NCBI RefSeq assembly: GCF_958295425.1
Contig: NC_081147.1
Span: 4,919,290-4,983,289 of the forward strand
Direction of reading: 5' to 3'
DNA length: 64,000 nucleotides
Origin: Solea solea
Lineage: Eukaryota; Chordata; Actinopteri; Pleuronectiformes; Soleidae
Each line of letters opens with the position of its first letter. Positions within the stretch are counted from its first letter, which is position 1. The position numbers were made by a program, and so were the translations under genes. Positions 43,831 through 56,300 of this stretch are shown one piece after another. The notes under the pieces are model-generated. The model was not told the DNA's origin and did no database searches. It worked only from the letters and a program-made list of their open reading frames with translations.

Positions 43831-46800
43831 TTAAAAATGTGGTTTCATATGTGCAACATTTTCTGCTCTGAGACTCCGGCAGGTGTCTCCAATGGAGGAG
43901 CCACGCACAAACACACAGTTCAGCTTTTGTACAGAATATTTACATAAAGGCTCTGGTATCAAATGAGAAGCAATATTTTCACCATTTTAATTGCAGTTCA
44001 ATTTCATACTGTACTGTGTTTAGCTACAGTCCTCTATGTTCCCCTCTTTCTCTATCAGTGATACTGCAGCCTTATAGCAGGAATGAGGCTGCAGTGTCCC
44101 TAACCCTCTTTCTTTGATTATTGACTTCATTTCCTAATCTAAAGGAGTCTTAAGGAGTGAAAATGATTTATTTGTTGACAGACCAGAGCCAGAAAATGTG
44201 GTCAGAAAGTCCAAAGTTGGTGTATTAGCCAGTAAATAAAACAGTTATAAGAATAAATCTCATTTTTCAATTATTTTGTCAATTATTTTCTTGGTTTTGT
44301 GTCATGATTTTTTTGTGTTTATACTGCCCTTGACAAAACTGAACTTACACAGCCCATTATGCATTGTATGAATATGCAATATGGTGAATTTGGACTGTCC
44401 CACAGTGAGTGCAACACACTCATATACAATGGAAACAAAGTGTAAACAGAATGCTGGTATATGGGATACAGTGTTTGCCACTCACACATGCTAATGACCT
44501 TGCCAACCTTTATTGCAAATGATGACTTGCATCGTAGCCTATTATTCAATAAATGTCAGCACTGTATAATCTGCTCACATCATACTTGATGTCTTAGTCA
44601 GGATTATTAGATCCACGTTACATAGTGTGACTTATAATGATTTTATGGGATTGCTGAAGTGACAGAGTCTGTAGGAGGATTAAGAGCAGAGTTGATGATC
44701 TGGCAGAGATGAGATGCATCTGCTTGTTCGGCCCAGACGCCAGCACACCTGAAGTCTTTTTGTCATCGTAATATCTTTAGACTTTCAAGCATGTGTTCAA
44801 CCTCTAGGTAACATTACTTTTGCAATGAGATCAATCATCAAAGTGAATAAATGTTGGACTCTGACAAGTCATCTCTTCTTCACGACCACTGTCAAATTGC
44901 CTGCCCAAAGCAATTTGTTATCATTTAATTTAGATTTATTCCCAGATAGGCATGGGATGATAAAAATCCCCCCCCCCCCCACACACACAATTTTCTTGCC
45001 CAAAGTAATTGTGAAATAATAAATAATAATAATACAGTAAAGTTGGCATAGATAAAAAATAGAAGAATAAAGGATATGGATTTTCAGTCTGAGGGCCTGG
45101 CAGTTTGTTGCCAGGTCATGTGACCGTGTGCCTCTAAATTCAACAAAATCTAATCTATTTTTCCGTGAGTTCAAGTGAATGCTTGTGCCAAATGTGTCAA
45201 CTTTGAAAGGATTCCCACAAGATGTTCTTCAGATATCATCACCTTCAACCTGAAGACTTAAAGCCTCCTGTCAAGGCTGTCACTCTTGCACAAAAGCACA
45301 CACAGCAATTCTCTAACGTTTCTGATGTTTGTGTTGTTCTGATTCTGGCACCAACATTATATAAAAGTGAAATTTTATCAAACTAAATGAAATCCAAGCC
45401 TATGAATGAACATCATTATTTTACATACTGTATATAAAGTCCACTTTAAGGTTGTGGTCTGAATTTGCTTTTGAAAAAAGCTTCTCATTTACCATGCATT
45501 AAGAAAAGTAAATGAATGAACATGGATTCCTTGACACATGACTTTAGAAAATCCTTTCACTGAGCTGCTTTGTTTCAGTTGTTGAACAGCAGTAATCGTC
45601 CCTTTGCAGCAAGCTTGTCAACAACCTTGGCAGATACACAGGTTCAGTGAGGCAGCTTTGTGTACACAGTGGGGGACAGGAGCAAATTACAGGGAGAGAA
45701 CATGCCACAGGATGCACCTCAACACTCACAATATGAATGATGCAACAGTAACTTGCACTCTTGAATACTGAAAGGTGTGCGAGAGGCTGAGGGAATAAAA
45801 AGAAGAGTCTGAGGACATCTGGTGGCCAAGTAGAGAAAAGCAAGTCTGAGATATAGTGGCATCAGTAAACATCAGACTGTGCACTGCTATTATAAAGGAA
45901 GGTGTCCATGATGAATTGAAACATATATTGACAGTTGATTTAACATGATTTTGACCTTTTCTTCTCTTTACAATTTCAAGGGTATTGATGTGAACACTGA
46001 CACCGCTGCTGTCAGGGACAGAAGGATGAATAAATGTTGGCCACACAAAATATAAGCCTGTTTAAAAGTACGATATCTGAGGATATCTTGCTGTTTGACC
46101 TTTTGCAACTTAGTGTTATTCCACTGCTGCCCCCACCAGTAAACCCAAATTGGTTATTTTGTGACTTCTCTATTTGAAAACTGTGCAAAGAGAGAATCTG
46201 TCCTGTCCATCATAATTAAACTAAATGTATTGTAACAAAGGGAAATGCAATTAGACTTGGCAAGGAGGATGCTTTAGATGTTCCCTGGATTGTCCAAGCA
46301 GCACACTGAGCCAAATTAGGAGCACAAGGCTGAAAACCCCTTTACAACAAGCAAGACACTAGATACCATTTCAAACTTTTGAGCCTCTTAGACTCTAATT
46401 TAGTAAAATGGAGACTGGGGTGATGACAAAGCTCTGCCAGCAGCATCAGAGTGAGGCAACATTGGTGTAGCAACAAATTAAGCTTATTTACATGAGTGAT
46501 TACAGCTGGGGCATATACGACTACTGTGTCCTGCATGAACTAAAGCATGGCTTCATTTAACTCACACTCTCTATGGGCAAAATTTAATTCCATTAGTCTA
46601 CTTGTTTTGTTGTGAGAAATGTTGACTGCTCCTGGTAACTGCTAAAAAAAAATAATAAAAAAAAATAAAGACGTTGGTTGGACAGATGCATTAGTCACTA
46701 CTGACTGATCAACACAAAATATCCCCAAACCAGAATGAGCTGACAACAACACAATGTCAGGCTAAATAAATGTCATGGAAACAAACACATTAATTCACAC

Positions 46801-46920
46801 TGCATATGGCTGGGTAATATGTTATTGTCTGTTTTCTCTTCCCTATTTCCTGCCTCTTGACTTGGACTTGTCTTCTGTTTACGACTAAATTGTCACAAAC
46901 CAAAACAAGGCTAATTTCTA
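43831..46920. other. Unique non-coding DNA
   Basis: Right flank of the cluster. There is a short C-run plus AC microsatellite near 44970-44990. I see no convincing exon, RNA gene or transposon terminus. Confidence 0.5.
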
Positions 46921-46929
46921 GTCCGTGAA

Positions 46930-47760
46930 AATAAGCCCGCGAGGGTCTTCTATGCTGTTGTCAATCCGATTCTGAAAAAACCTGGTGCCGACCCAAATTA
47001 CCTCAATAACCTCTGTCCCATCTCAAAAATCCTTGAAAAAACAGTCGCTACTCAATGCCACACCCATCACCCAAATCACCAAGGACTTCCTCCTTGCAGC
47101 TGACTCTGTACTATCATCAATACTCATCCTGTTTGATCTGACTGTGGCCTTTGACACCATCTCACACACTATCTTTCAAGACAGACTTCACTCCATTGGC
47201 ATCACCCACGCACCCCTCACCTGCTTTAAATCTAACCCTAACCCAGCCGCACTCAGTTAAAATTATTTACATCTGATCCAGTCCCCGTCACCACAGGTGT
47301 GCCCCAGGGTTCTGTCCTGGGGCCCATAATCTTTATCATTGACCTTCTCCCCCTTGGCCATATCTTACATAAGCCCCACATTCACTTCCACACCCAGCTC
47401 TACCTGTCCACCAAACCCAACTCCATTCTCCCACCTTGCTCCCTCACCAACTGTCTCCTTGAAATAAAGTCTGGTCTCCCTCAAAATACCCTCCATAAAC
47501 TCCAACTGGTTTAGAACTCTTCAGGCTCATTGCCACCTCACTGTCCCTCCTGCCCATATCTTCACCATGGAGACAAACTCTCTCCCACATTTCAAATCCA
47601 AACTAAAAACTCAATTACCACACAGCACTTCTTTTTATTTTTATTGTCTTTTATTACTATATTATATTTTATTTTATTCTATTTCAATGTTTTGTGTGAC
47701 CTTGAGTGTCTAGAAAGGCGCCAACAAATAAAATGTATTATTATTATTGTTCATTGTTTT
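46930..47760 (+). mobile_element. Degraded L2-like LINE, 3' part
   Basis: Reverse-transcriptase text with frameshifts: VVNPILKKPGADPNYLNNLC (normally NNYRPIS), [38 protein letters not shown]. It is followed by the typical 3' end TGTGACCTTGAGTGTCTAGA and a (TTA)n tail. Pieces are missing between these blocks, for example the YADD box. It is an old, inactive copy. Confidence 0.8.
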
Positions 47761-49465
47761 GTTAAAAACAATTCACATAGCATTATTATTTTATTATTAT
47801 TATTATAATATATCCATTGAATGATTTTATTCAAGACTCTTGAATGAATTTCATCATGTGAGGATGGGGAGGAGTTGAGGCAAGGACATGAGGTAAGGGA
47901 AGAATAGAAAGAAAGTTATGTTTTATTGTTCCCTATCCTTTTTATATCAACTATGTGACTACAATTATATGAAGAATAGACTGACTGAAAAACAACCAGC
48001 CACATTTAATATTGCTCAAAACAAACACAAACTCTCACTGCTGCACTGTTAAATTAATCTATACATTTCTGGCTGGCATTTCTGCAATAACACAAATATT
48101 TACACTTAAAATTAAATTATTATGATGTGACCTTTTTAAATTATGACAATTCCATGCATTCTGTTTAATCAATATATATTTGATTTAGAATATTGTATTT
48201 GTATTTCATTCATTTATTTATTTAACATAATGATTATCAATGTAACAATATCCAACAAAGAACATATGTTCTAACCCTAACCCTAAAATAGGGTAGTCTT
48301 TGAAGTAGTGGCGGCCCAGAAAAAATGTCCCCACAAAGTCAAAATGTCCTCACAAAGATAGGTATGTGTGTTTTTTTGGACCTCACAAAGGCATAAACAC
48401 AAGCACACACACTCTCCATCTTGCAAGCATCAGCTCGCTCTTAAAAGCAGCAGCAGCTCCCTGTCTGACACCTCATTGATCTCCACTCATATTGTTTAAT
48501 GAGGGGGTCAAGAAGTCACTGTAGTTGAATTCTCTGCATGAGTGCCAATCAATACCTTCTTTTTCTTACTTGTCTCCTTCCTCCTTACACTCAGCCCCCA
48601 AACCTCTCCCAATTGTGCCCTCCTCACCATCCAAAATCATGGACTTATCGATATGTATCTTGTCGGGGCTCCAAAATGTCTGCCAGCTGTACAGTGGCTG
48701 CTTTTTTGGCTGCCACTGATGGGACAGGGCCAGACTCCAATGTTCCAGCCAGCGCTAGACAGGTATATTTAGTATTTAGCCATTAGCAACACTCATTGAT
48801 TTAAACTTGCAGGGGGAAAGGGATAAAGGTGACAATATACCTCTGAGTTTTATTTTATTTTTTATTTTTTTTACCTCACATTTCTCCTGTGTCCGTTTTT
48901 TCAATCCCTGGATGTATCATCGAATCCCCTGCAGCTGTACTAAATCCTGCCAGCCCGACTGTAATGACTGGAAAATGAAATGGAGGTCGAGGGTTGAGGC
49001 TGAGCCGAGGAACATTAAGCAGCTGATCAATAACACACTTGGGATTTTCCTGGTCACATTAAGTAGCACATCTAATATGCCCCATGCTCCGCGATGCTCT
49101 ACCCCACATCATTTAATTATGCTGTGATGGGTTACAAGCAACTCCACTAATTCAGTGAGATTCACGATGAAGAGGTCACTCATGATCTCTTTCTTTCTCT
49201 ACTTTTCTTCTCTACCATGTTCATTATCCTAAAATATTGGCATGTGTTGGAAACGTGGTGTTCAATTCAAAAAAAGGTTAATCCCACTATTGATAATCAC
49301 AATTGATCAACAAGATGAAAAGCAGACATAGAAACACAATATGCCTCAGTGTGAGGATAGCATAGGGATTTGTGACTTACTGGCATAGAAAGTTCAATAT
49401 TTTTTGCTCCTTACTTTTATGGGGTTAAGACCACAACACAGTAATGAGGTCATTATATTATATCT

Positions 49466-49484
49466 TGTGTGTGTGTGTGTGTGT
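49466..49484. repeat. (TG)n microsatellite
   Basis: About nine TG units. Confidence 0.85.
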
Positions 49485-50845
49485 AGTGCTATAAACCAAA
49501 TTGGTGGTTCTCGCAAGACCTCCTGATTCAGTACGGGGAGTGGAGACAGCCCCCCATCTCCCCACAACAAGCTATTTAACCATCACAATGACTTCGAAGC
49601 TCTCAAATTAGGGTAAAAGAACGGCACTTTCTGCTTAAAACTGTAACAATCTGTATCGAGTGTTGGGTTAGGGTAAGGCTCATCTCAAAGGTCCTATTTA
49701 AAAAAAAACAGCCAACACATGATGTCAAGCCTTCGGTCAGCAAATTAAGTACTCATTGGTAAAGTTGTAAGTTATCCTGCAGAAATTACAATGATGTGCT
49801 CATTTCTGAAAACCTAAGTATTAAACCTTTACTAAATGTAACACAAACCACTTTATTTAAAAGCTGGGATAAACAACTTTGTGTCTTAAACTAATCATTA
49901 TGTTGTTTATTATACTGTGTAGTGAAAGCCTTGCTTTCAATGTTATTCCTTCTCTCGCTCTCTCTCTTGCTCTCTCTGTAAACCCCCACTAGTTTATCAC
50001 TAGTTTGTGGGATGCAATAATGTGACTCAAGCCGTATCATTACTCTGCAATGCATATTGCATTGCACTGTTCAGGGTACAAGGACATAACACAGGTTTTT
50101 GCAAAATAAACAAGATATCAGTGCAATTAAGTTCTCTGTTTTTGTACAAAGAACAAAACAATAATCATTTTTAGTGACATATTAAATGATTAGCCACCAC
50201 ACTAAAACACATCACTTGTTTTCCCTCAGGTTAAAAAATTTATTATTCCAATGATGAAGTATTTCAAGATTTAGTGTAATATATTGACTTTTCCTCAAGT
50301 GTAAATACTTATTTTCTTACATCACAGACTCCAGCCTTCAGAAATGTTGTTGTTGTTAGTATTGTGAACTGTCATATGTAACCACAGCAAACACATTTGT
50401 TTATCATAGTTATTGTACGTTAAGTGTTTTATTCCATTTATATTTCAGCAATGATCTATTATCACAATTACAGCACATTTTTGCATGTATTCTCTCTTGT
50501 TTGGTTTAAATCTTAATTTCAGTGATTTTACAGTATTGCACAGTCATATATATTCAATTGTTATATTGTAAATTCAGTATTTTTGACAATGTGCAAAACC
50601 ACTGAACTGTGCATGTGTTTCTTCACACATTCAAAACATACAATTCAAATACACTACGATTATTTTTGCCTAAAAGTCTAACCTTGTGTTCATCACAGTT
50701 CAGCTCTGCTCATGATGATGATGATGACGAGGACGCCACAACACAAACATCCAATTCATTCTTTCATTACAGAGAGTGCCAGGCTATTGATTAACTGCTA
50801 ACTAATAATTTCCACAGTCATAACAGCATCCATCTTCTTATTTGA

Positions 50846-50854
50846 ATATATATG

Positions 50855-50905
<51 letters not shown>

Positions 50906-50937
50906 ATATATATATATATATATATCTATATATATAT
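50846..50937. repeat. (TA)n microsatellite
   Basis: A TA dinucleotide run with TGTA and CTA interruptions. Confidence 0.9.
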
Positions 50938-51689
50938 GAGCTGAATTTTACAGCAATTTGTTTTGTATGAAATGTTTTTTGTTTCTTTTTACACATCTTA
51001 GTAAAGCTAAAATTAATAAAATAAATGTGCATATGATAGATAGAGATGGGTATCATTAGATTATATTCAAACTGATACTGCTTTTCAATACCAATACATA
51101 TCAACACACTTTTTTATGAAACACGCAATATTATAAAAGATAATTGGCTGACCATGATACAATGATCGAATTAGACCACAAAATAGTTTCCCCCCCGCAA
51201 TCTACATACTTCTGCCTTTTGTGTTGCAGTGACTGGATGTCCTTGCTAAAGAAGCTCTCATCCCGATTGTCTTGAAAGTCCTCAATGCCTGAATGCAGAG
51301 GTAGGTGGTGGAGATAAGTGAGAGAAGGAAAAATGTCCTTCACACCTAATCACCAGAGAGCAGGTTGTTCTGTAGAAGACAATGGACTCTGTAGTGAGGG
51401 GCTGTAAATCTTGTGCAATGAACTCCCTGACAGCTCTGTAACATCATCATTTTTAGTTGTTTTCCCCCCCTGTTGTTAAGAGTAATTTGGACTAACTTCT
51501 ACAGTCTACTGACCAAGCTTTGGCTGTTGCGCGACTGACTAAATTAGAGGTTCTCAATGGTAACAGAACTCATTTCAAAATTCTATGAGCATCGGAGTTG
51601 GGAGGCTACACCAAGGACGCAGTTCTGTAAGAGAAGTAGGTACTCTGCAGTCCAAAACCATGCCGATTAAATTACATGAACACTCTACA

Positions 51690-51850
51690 TTGACTGTGAG
51701 AGTGAATGGTTGTTCGTCTCTGTGTGTTTGCCCTGCAGTGGACTGGTGACCTGTTCACGGTGTACTTTTCACCCTGTGTCAGCTAGGATTGGCTCCAGCT
51801 CCCACGTGACCCTCATATGGAGGATAAAGTGGTAGACAATGAATTAAAGA
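51690..51850 (+). repeat. SINE 3' fragment
   Basis: Text GTGAGAGTGAATGGTTGTTC, CCCTGCAGTGGACTGGTGAC and GGATTGGCTCCAGC, then GGAGGATAAAGTGGTAGACA. It matches the body and tail of the SINE at 33170-33552 in the opposite orientation, without the tRNA head. Confidence 0.75.
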
Positions 51851-52670
51851 GTTTTCAACCTGGTTGGGCTAGCATGGAACAACTTGTTGTGGCCATGGGT
51901 TGTCATCATACTACATGCCATCATTCTGAACGTGCATATTCATCTTTTCGTCTCTCACCAGATTGAAAATGAAGACAACTGTCGTCTCCTGGAACCATTC
52001 AGTTCCAAGACAAATGCTCCTGGTAGGAATGCAATGTTGGAACAATACAGTGGAAACACACTTCCTGTTGGTCTGACATGTGAATACTCAGCTCACACTA
52101 TTTATTTGACATTATTGAAGATTCATTTATAATTGGGCTCAATGCTATTCGGTGTCAATGCCGCAAATTGCTGGAATTGCTTCCCAGTTAGATGAAATGT
52201 TACCTCACTTTCAGATACTTGAGGGTAAGCCAATGATCAAAAGAAGTGTGAAGTTTAACTTTTCTGAGTAAACATTTATTTATTTAGTTCCGACACTGTG
52301 GATGGCGTGGCACCAGTGGAGGAACTATGATGGCACATGGTCTGTAAAACAAAGCATCACAGGTGAGGTTAGGAGGAGCATAGGATAATATCACCCCACA
52401 AAGGGGGTGATATTATCCAGCGGCTGGGTGTTACCACTCTGAGGAGAGAGAATGTTCTGGCACAGAGCGGAGGAAGGACCAGACTCAATAAGCTGTTGAC
52501 AATAAGAAGATGAGACGCAGTTGTGCAGCCAGCGAGCCTCCAGCCAACATAAGCCACACCCAGCCTCAGCAAATCAGAGCAGCAAAAACATCATTAGTCC
52601 ATATTGCTTCTAAATAGTGACATCTTGATTTGGCCCCCCTGGAAATGGTACATCAGTAAGTGCAAGAAAT
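51851..52670. other. Unique DNA with a perfect 15-bp hairpin
   Basis: No gene seen. GGATAATATCACCCC (52383-52397) pairs with GGGGTGATATTATCC (52404-52418) across a 6-base loop. Confidence 0.6.
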
Positions 52671-52679
52671 CCATTCAAA

Positions 52680-53330
52680 TCCAATCCAATTTATTTATAA
52701 AGCACATATAAACCAACATAGTTGACCAAAGTGGTGTACAGTAATGAAGCCCACATTTTAAAAACATAAAACACTAACAAAGCACAACACACATGAGAAG
52801 CAAAAAAACATAGTACACACAGCATAAACTCACACTGAGTTGAATGCCAAAGATTAAAGATGTGTTTTAAAGACAGACTTTAAAACAGGAGGCAACGAGG
52901 TCTGCCTTATTATCAGCAGCAAACCAATTCCACAAATTGACTGCAAAGGCCCGATCCCCCCCTGTGCTTCCGCCTCGTTTTTTGGGACAATCAAGAGCAG
53001 CTGATCAGCTGATCTAGGAACCGTGAGGGAGTGTAGCTGAGGTAAATCAGAGAGGTAAGGCAGAGCGAGGCCATTAAGACACTTATAAACAAACAGTAAT
53101 AACTTAAAATGGATCTTGTAGTGTACTGGGAGCAAGTGGAAAGGAAGCCTGAATGGGAGAAATATGTTAATCAAATAACATAAATATGTTAATGCCTAGT
53201 ATTTGTTAAAGGGCATGCAGCAGCATTTTGAACAGGCTGGAAGCCTGGCTTACCCGGCAACATAAAGAGCCTTACAGTAATCGAGCCGAGTTGAAAGAAT
53301 GCACGAGGTGAGAGCGACAACTCATGATTA
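52680..53330 (-). mobile_element. LINE 3' end (L2/Rex-like), minus strand
   Basis: The minus strand gives VQNAAA, LLPVHYKIHFKLLLFVYKCL and NGLALPYLSDL, then SADQLLLIVPK, and ends in the familiar TTTATAAATAAATTGG tail (plus strand CCAATTTATTTATAAAGCAC). This is the C-terminal region of a non-LTR reverse transcriptase plus its 3' tail, with frameshifts. It is inactive. Confidence 0.75.
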
Positions 53331-56300
53331 TTATCATAAACAGTTATGAAGTTGACTCTTCAGTTATTTCTCGAACCATAATTGTGAGTATGATTTTTTC
53401 CAATGGTAATTGTATTTGTACACTTTTAATACGTCCACATTCACTCATTCACATTCACTCCACTACAAATGATACAAAAATTGCATCTACTTGTGACTTT
53501 TGTAAGTAATTTGATTTCATGCAAAATGCGTCATAGTTGATGATATCCATCTTTTTTATCCCACTTTTAGAAAGCAAGTGCAATTTCCCAAAACAATGAA
53601 CTATTCCATTAATATGACGCACACAGCTTTTCCTTTGTACCTGCTTTAACAAACACCACCGACAACATCCTCAATCAGACAATGATTACAACTCCAAGAG
53701 GCAGCTCAGATTCCAGCAACAGAAGACTTTTAATGAGTTCTAATTAATGACAGGAACAGTGCACACTGTTTCTTAAGTTACCTTAATGACTGATGCTGGT
53801 GGTCGTGTAGCTATAAAGACCTCGGGGACTTGGAGTGGAAGGACGGAAAGAGGAACTTTATTAAACTCATGAAGGAGCTTGACAGTAAATCCGATAGAGC
53901 TTCACAGCCCGGCCAGAATTATTGGTTTTCTGCTCTCTCACTGGTATTATCTGGGTGTGCTCAGCATCCAGGGAGCCATTTGGGTGGTTGTGAAAAATAA
54001 ATCCTTGATATCATTAGGTATTACGTGGCATAATACTAAAACACGTCTATTTCCTCCTTTTCATTAACAGAATAATGTTCCCGCTCAGTCAAACACATTG
54101 ATGTAAGATTTTCGGTAACAGAGACACCCTAGCTCTCTCCTCTCTCTCTTTAACTGTGGCAGTAAAACGCTTTAGTCGTGATTAATGAATGTATTCTGAA
54201 GTGACTGGAACTTGCCCGGAGCTAGCTGTAACTCTTTAGTTAAGCTCTTTCAGATAATGGCTCCTCCTCTCTCTCCTAGGGTCGTTCTATCACCATTCCC
54301 ACCCCATCCACTACCATGGGATGAGATGTTACTCCTAAATAGCCAAGCTGTTATTGTTATGTCTTTGGAATAGCAAAAAATTTAAGGGTGCAGGTGGGAG
54401 CTGGCATTTACCTCAACGTGGCTGCTCGTTTAAAACACAATGAAAGAGGGAAAGTGCTGAGTAAAGTGTTAAGTGGTTGGGGGAACATCTGTGATGCAAT
54501 TTTTCTACATTTAGTAGCATTAGGGTTTATGTGTGTCACATGATGTCTGTACTATTTCTACCGTCTGTTCGCCCTTTAACATGGAAGTAGTTGCTTGGGA
54601 ATCTTTTGCTCAGCACTATAATTCATGGAGTCGACAGTTTTAGGCTCCGTTCAGACACAGTACCATCAGTGAACCAATGCGTCTCCTGTGACCACCGCTC
54701 TTTTAGCAATATCTGTAGGACAGATGTATGAACATAGAGGGTTTGTATGACGTATAAAAGCTAGTGTAAGCTTGACTATTCATACATTCTCAAAACAATA
54801 CACAAATGGAAAACACAAAATAATTAATTAAACAAAAGGATTCAACGCAACTTGGTTTTAAAATTTTTGTCAGCAAGATTTCTGAGTAAATAAGACAAAT
54901 ACCCAAGTTCAGTAAGTCAATTTCAATGTCAAATCTAATTCCATTGTACAATACACAACTGTATTTTTGGAATCCTCAGTCAGGGACATAAAAACTAAAA
55001 TAGAAATAAAAAAAAATTTAATAAAATGAAAAAGCATACCACAAAAACCAAAGGTCCTTATTGGGAAATTAGGCTTGAGGCCTGTATTCAATGAGAGGGT
55101 GCATTTTTTCATCTCTCTTCTCAGTTCTTCCTCACCATCTAATTGGGCTGTGTAAAAGAAACATGACCCACTTAATGCCAGGCATGATTCATTTCAATAC
55201 TTTTCCATAATTAAAAGTTCACATGCAATTGCTCATGCTGATGTTCCACTGCACGTCGATCCAGTTAATAGATTCAAATCCGCAGTCGTCGAGTGGATTC
55301 AGTGGTACGACTGTGAAGTTGATTTGGAAGAATTGATAATTAGGATCAGGGCAGCAAATAGCAACAGGCTTGCTCGCATAGCTGATTAGCCTTAGTGATG
55401 CTGAAGCAGAGCCAGTCGCAATGCAGGCGAGTTTGTTTGGTTTAAAAAGATTCTTGGAGTCCTTCGCAGTGTTCAGCTCCAGAAGCACATGCCATGAAAG
55501 AGGTTTGGCTCTCTTTAAAGTTGATTGGGTCATTTCTACTGCATTTCTACCAATATCTCATGAATTCCTTATCCTAACAACCTCTCCTTAATAGTCATTT
55601 GCCAAGTTTGCAGCCTGTCAAGGGAACCGTTCAACAGTTAATCGGCTACCACATGGACAGACAGATCTTGAGCGTTGGCTGAAGTTGTAAAAATGAACTT
55701 TTACTGAAAACATTCAGGGATGACGCAGTGGTAATGGATGAAATATCATTGTGTGTCTCAGCAATGCACTGGAAATTATGCTGGAATTAGCATCACTTTG
55801 AAAAAGTGGAGCAGACAAAGACAAAAAATTGCATGTCCCCATTTGTGTACCAAGTTATACACTGATGAGTCATTTGACCTGGGAGTAAATGCAGATTAAA
55901 CCGATTCTCACTGATTAAAAACTGTGTAAACCACATGTTTTTTCACCAGTGGAACTGGGTATCACTCGTTGAATTTCCATGGAAGCTTCAACCAAACACT
56001 GCTCAACTGCTCATTGGAATAAAACATTTTGTACAAAACACTCTTCCTCTTTACCTCAACAAAGAAAAACAATTTTGAGTCAGGGGAATAAACTTAAGCA
56101 ATGTTCACACAATTCCCTGAACTGTAACAAGGCCCCATCTATTAAAACACACCTGACTTGCCGACAGGACATTACACATCGTTATCGATAAAAATCTCAC
56201 CCAGTGGTGGTAATAGTTTGTAGTACTTTGAACATTAATAAATAAAGTGACAGTGGCACTGACTGTGCATTATCAATAGTGTTATTGAACATGTCTATGA

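Larger units (their letters stand above)
47761..51680. other. Mostly unique non-coding DNA with simple repeats
   Basis: Includes telomere-like CTAACCCTAACCCTAA at about 48271 next to TGTCCTCACAAAGATAGG (a common fish dispersed-repeat text), a TG run at 49466-49484 and a TA-rich run at 50846-50937. No supported gene. Confidence 0.5.

Noticed and set aside
45544..46046. Two overlapping minus-strand frames of about 100 codons
   Set aside because: No motif, no splice support, and composition like the surrounding non-coding DNA.
48271..48288. Telomeric repeat / chromosome end
   Set aside because: Only about two and a half CTAACC units inside ordinary interspersed sequence.
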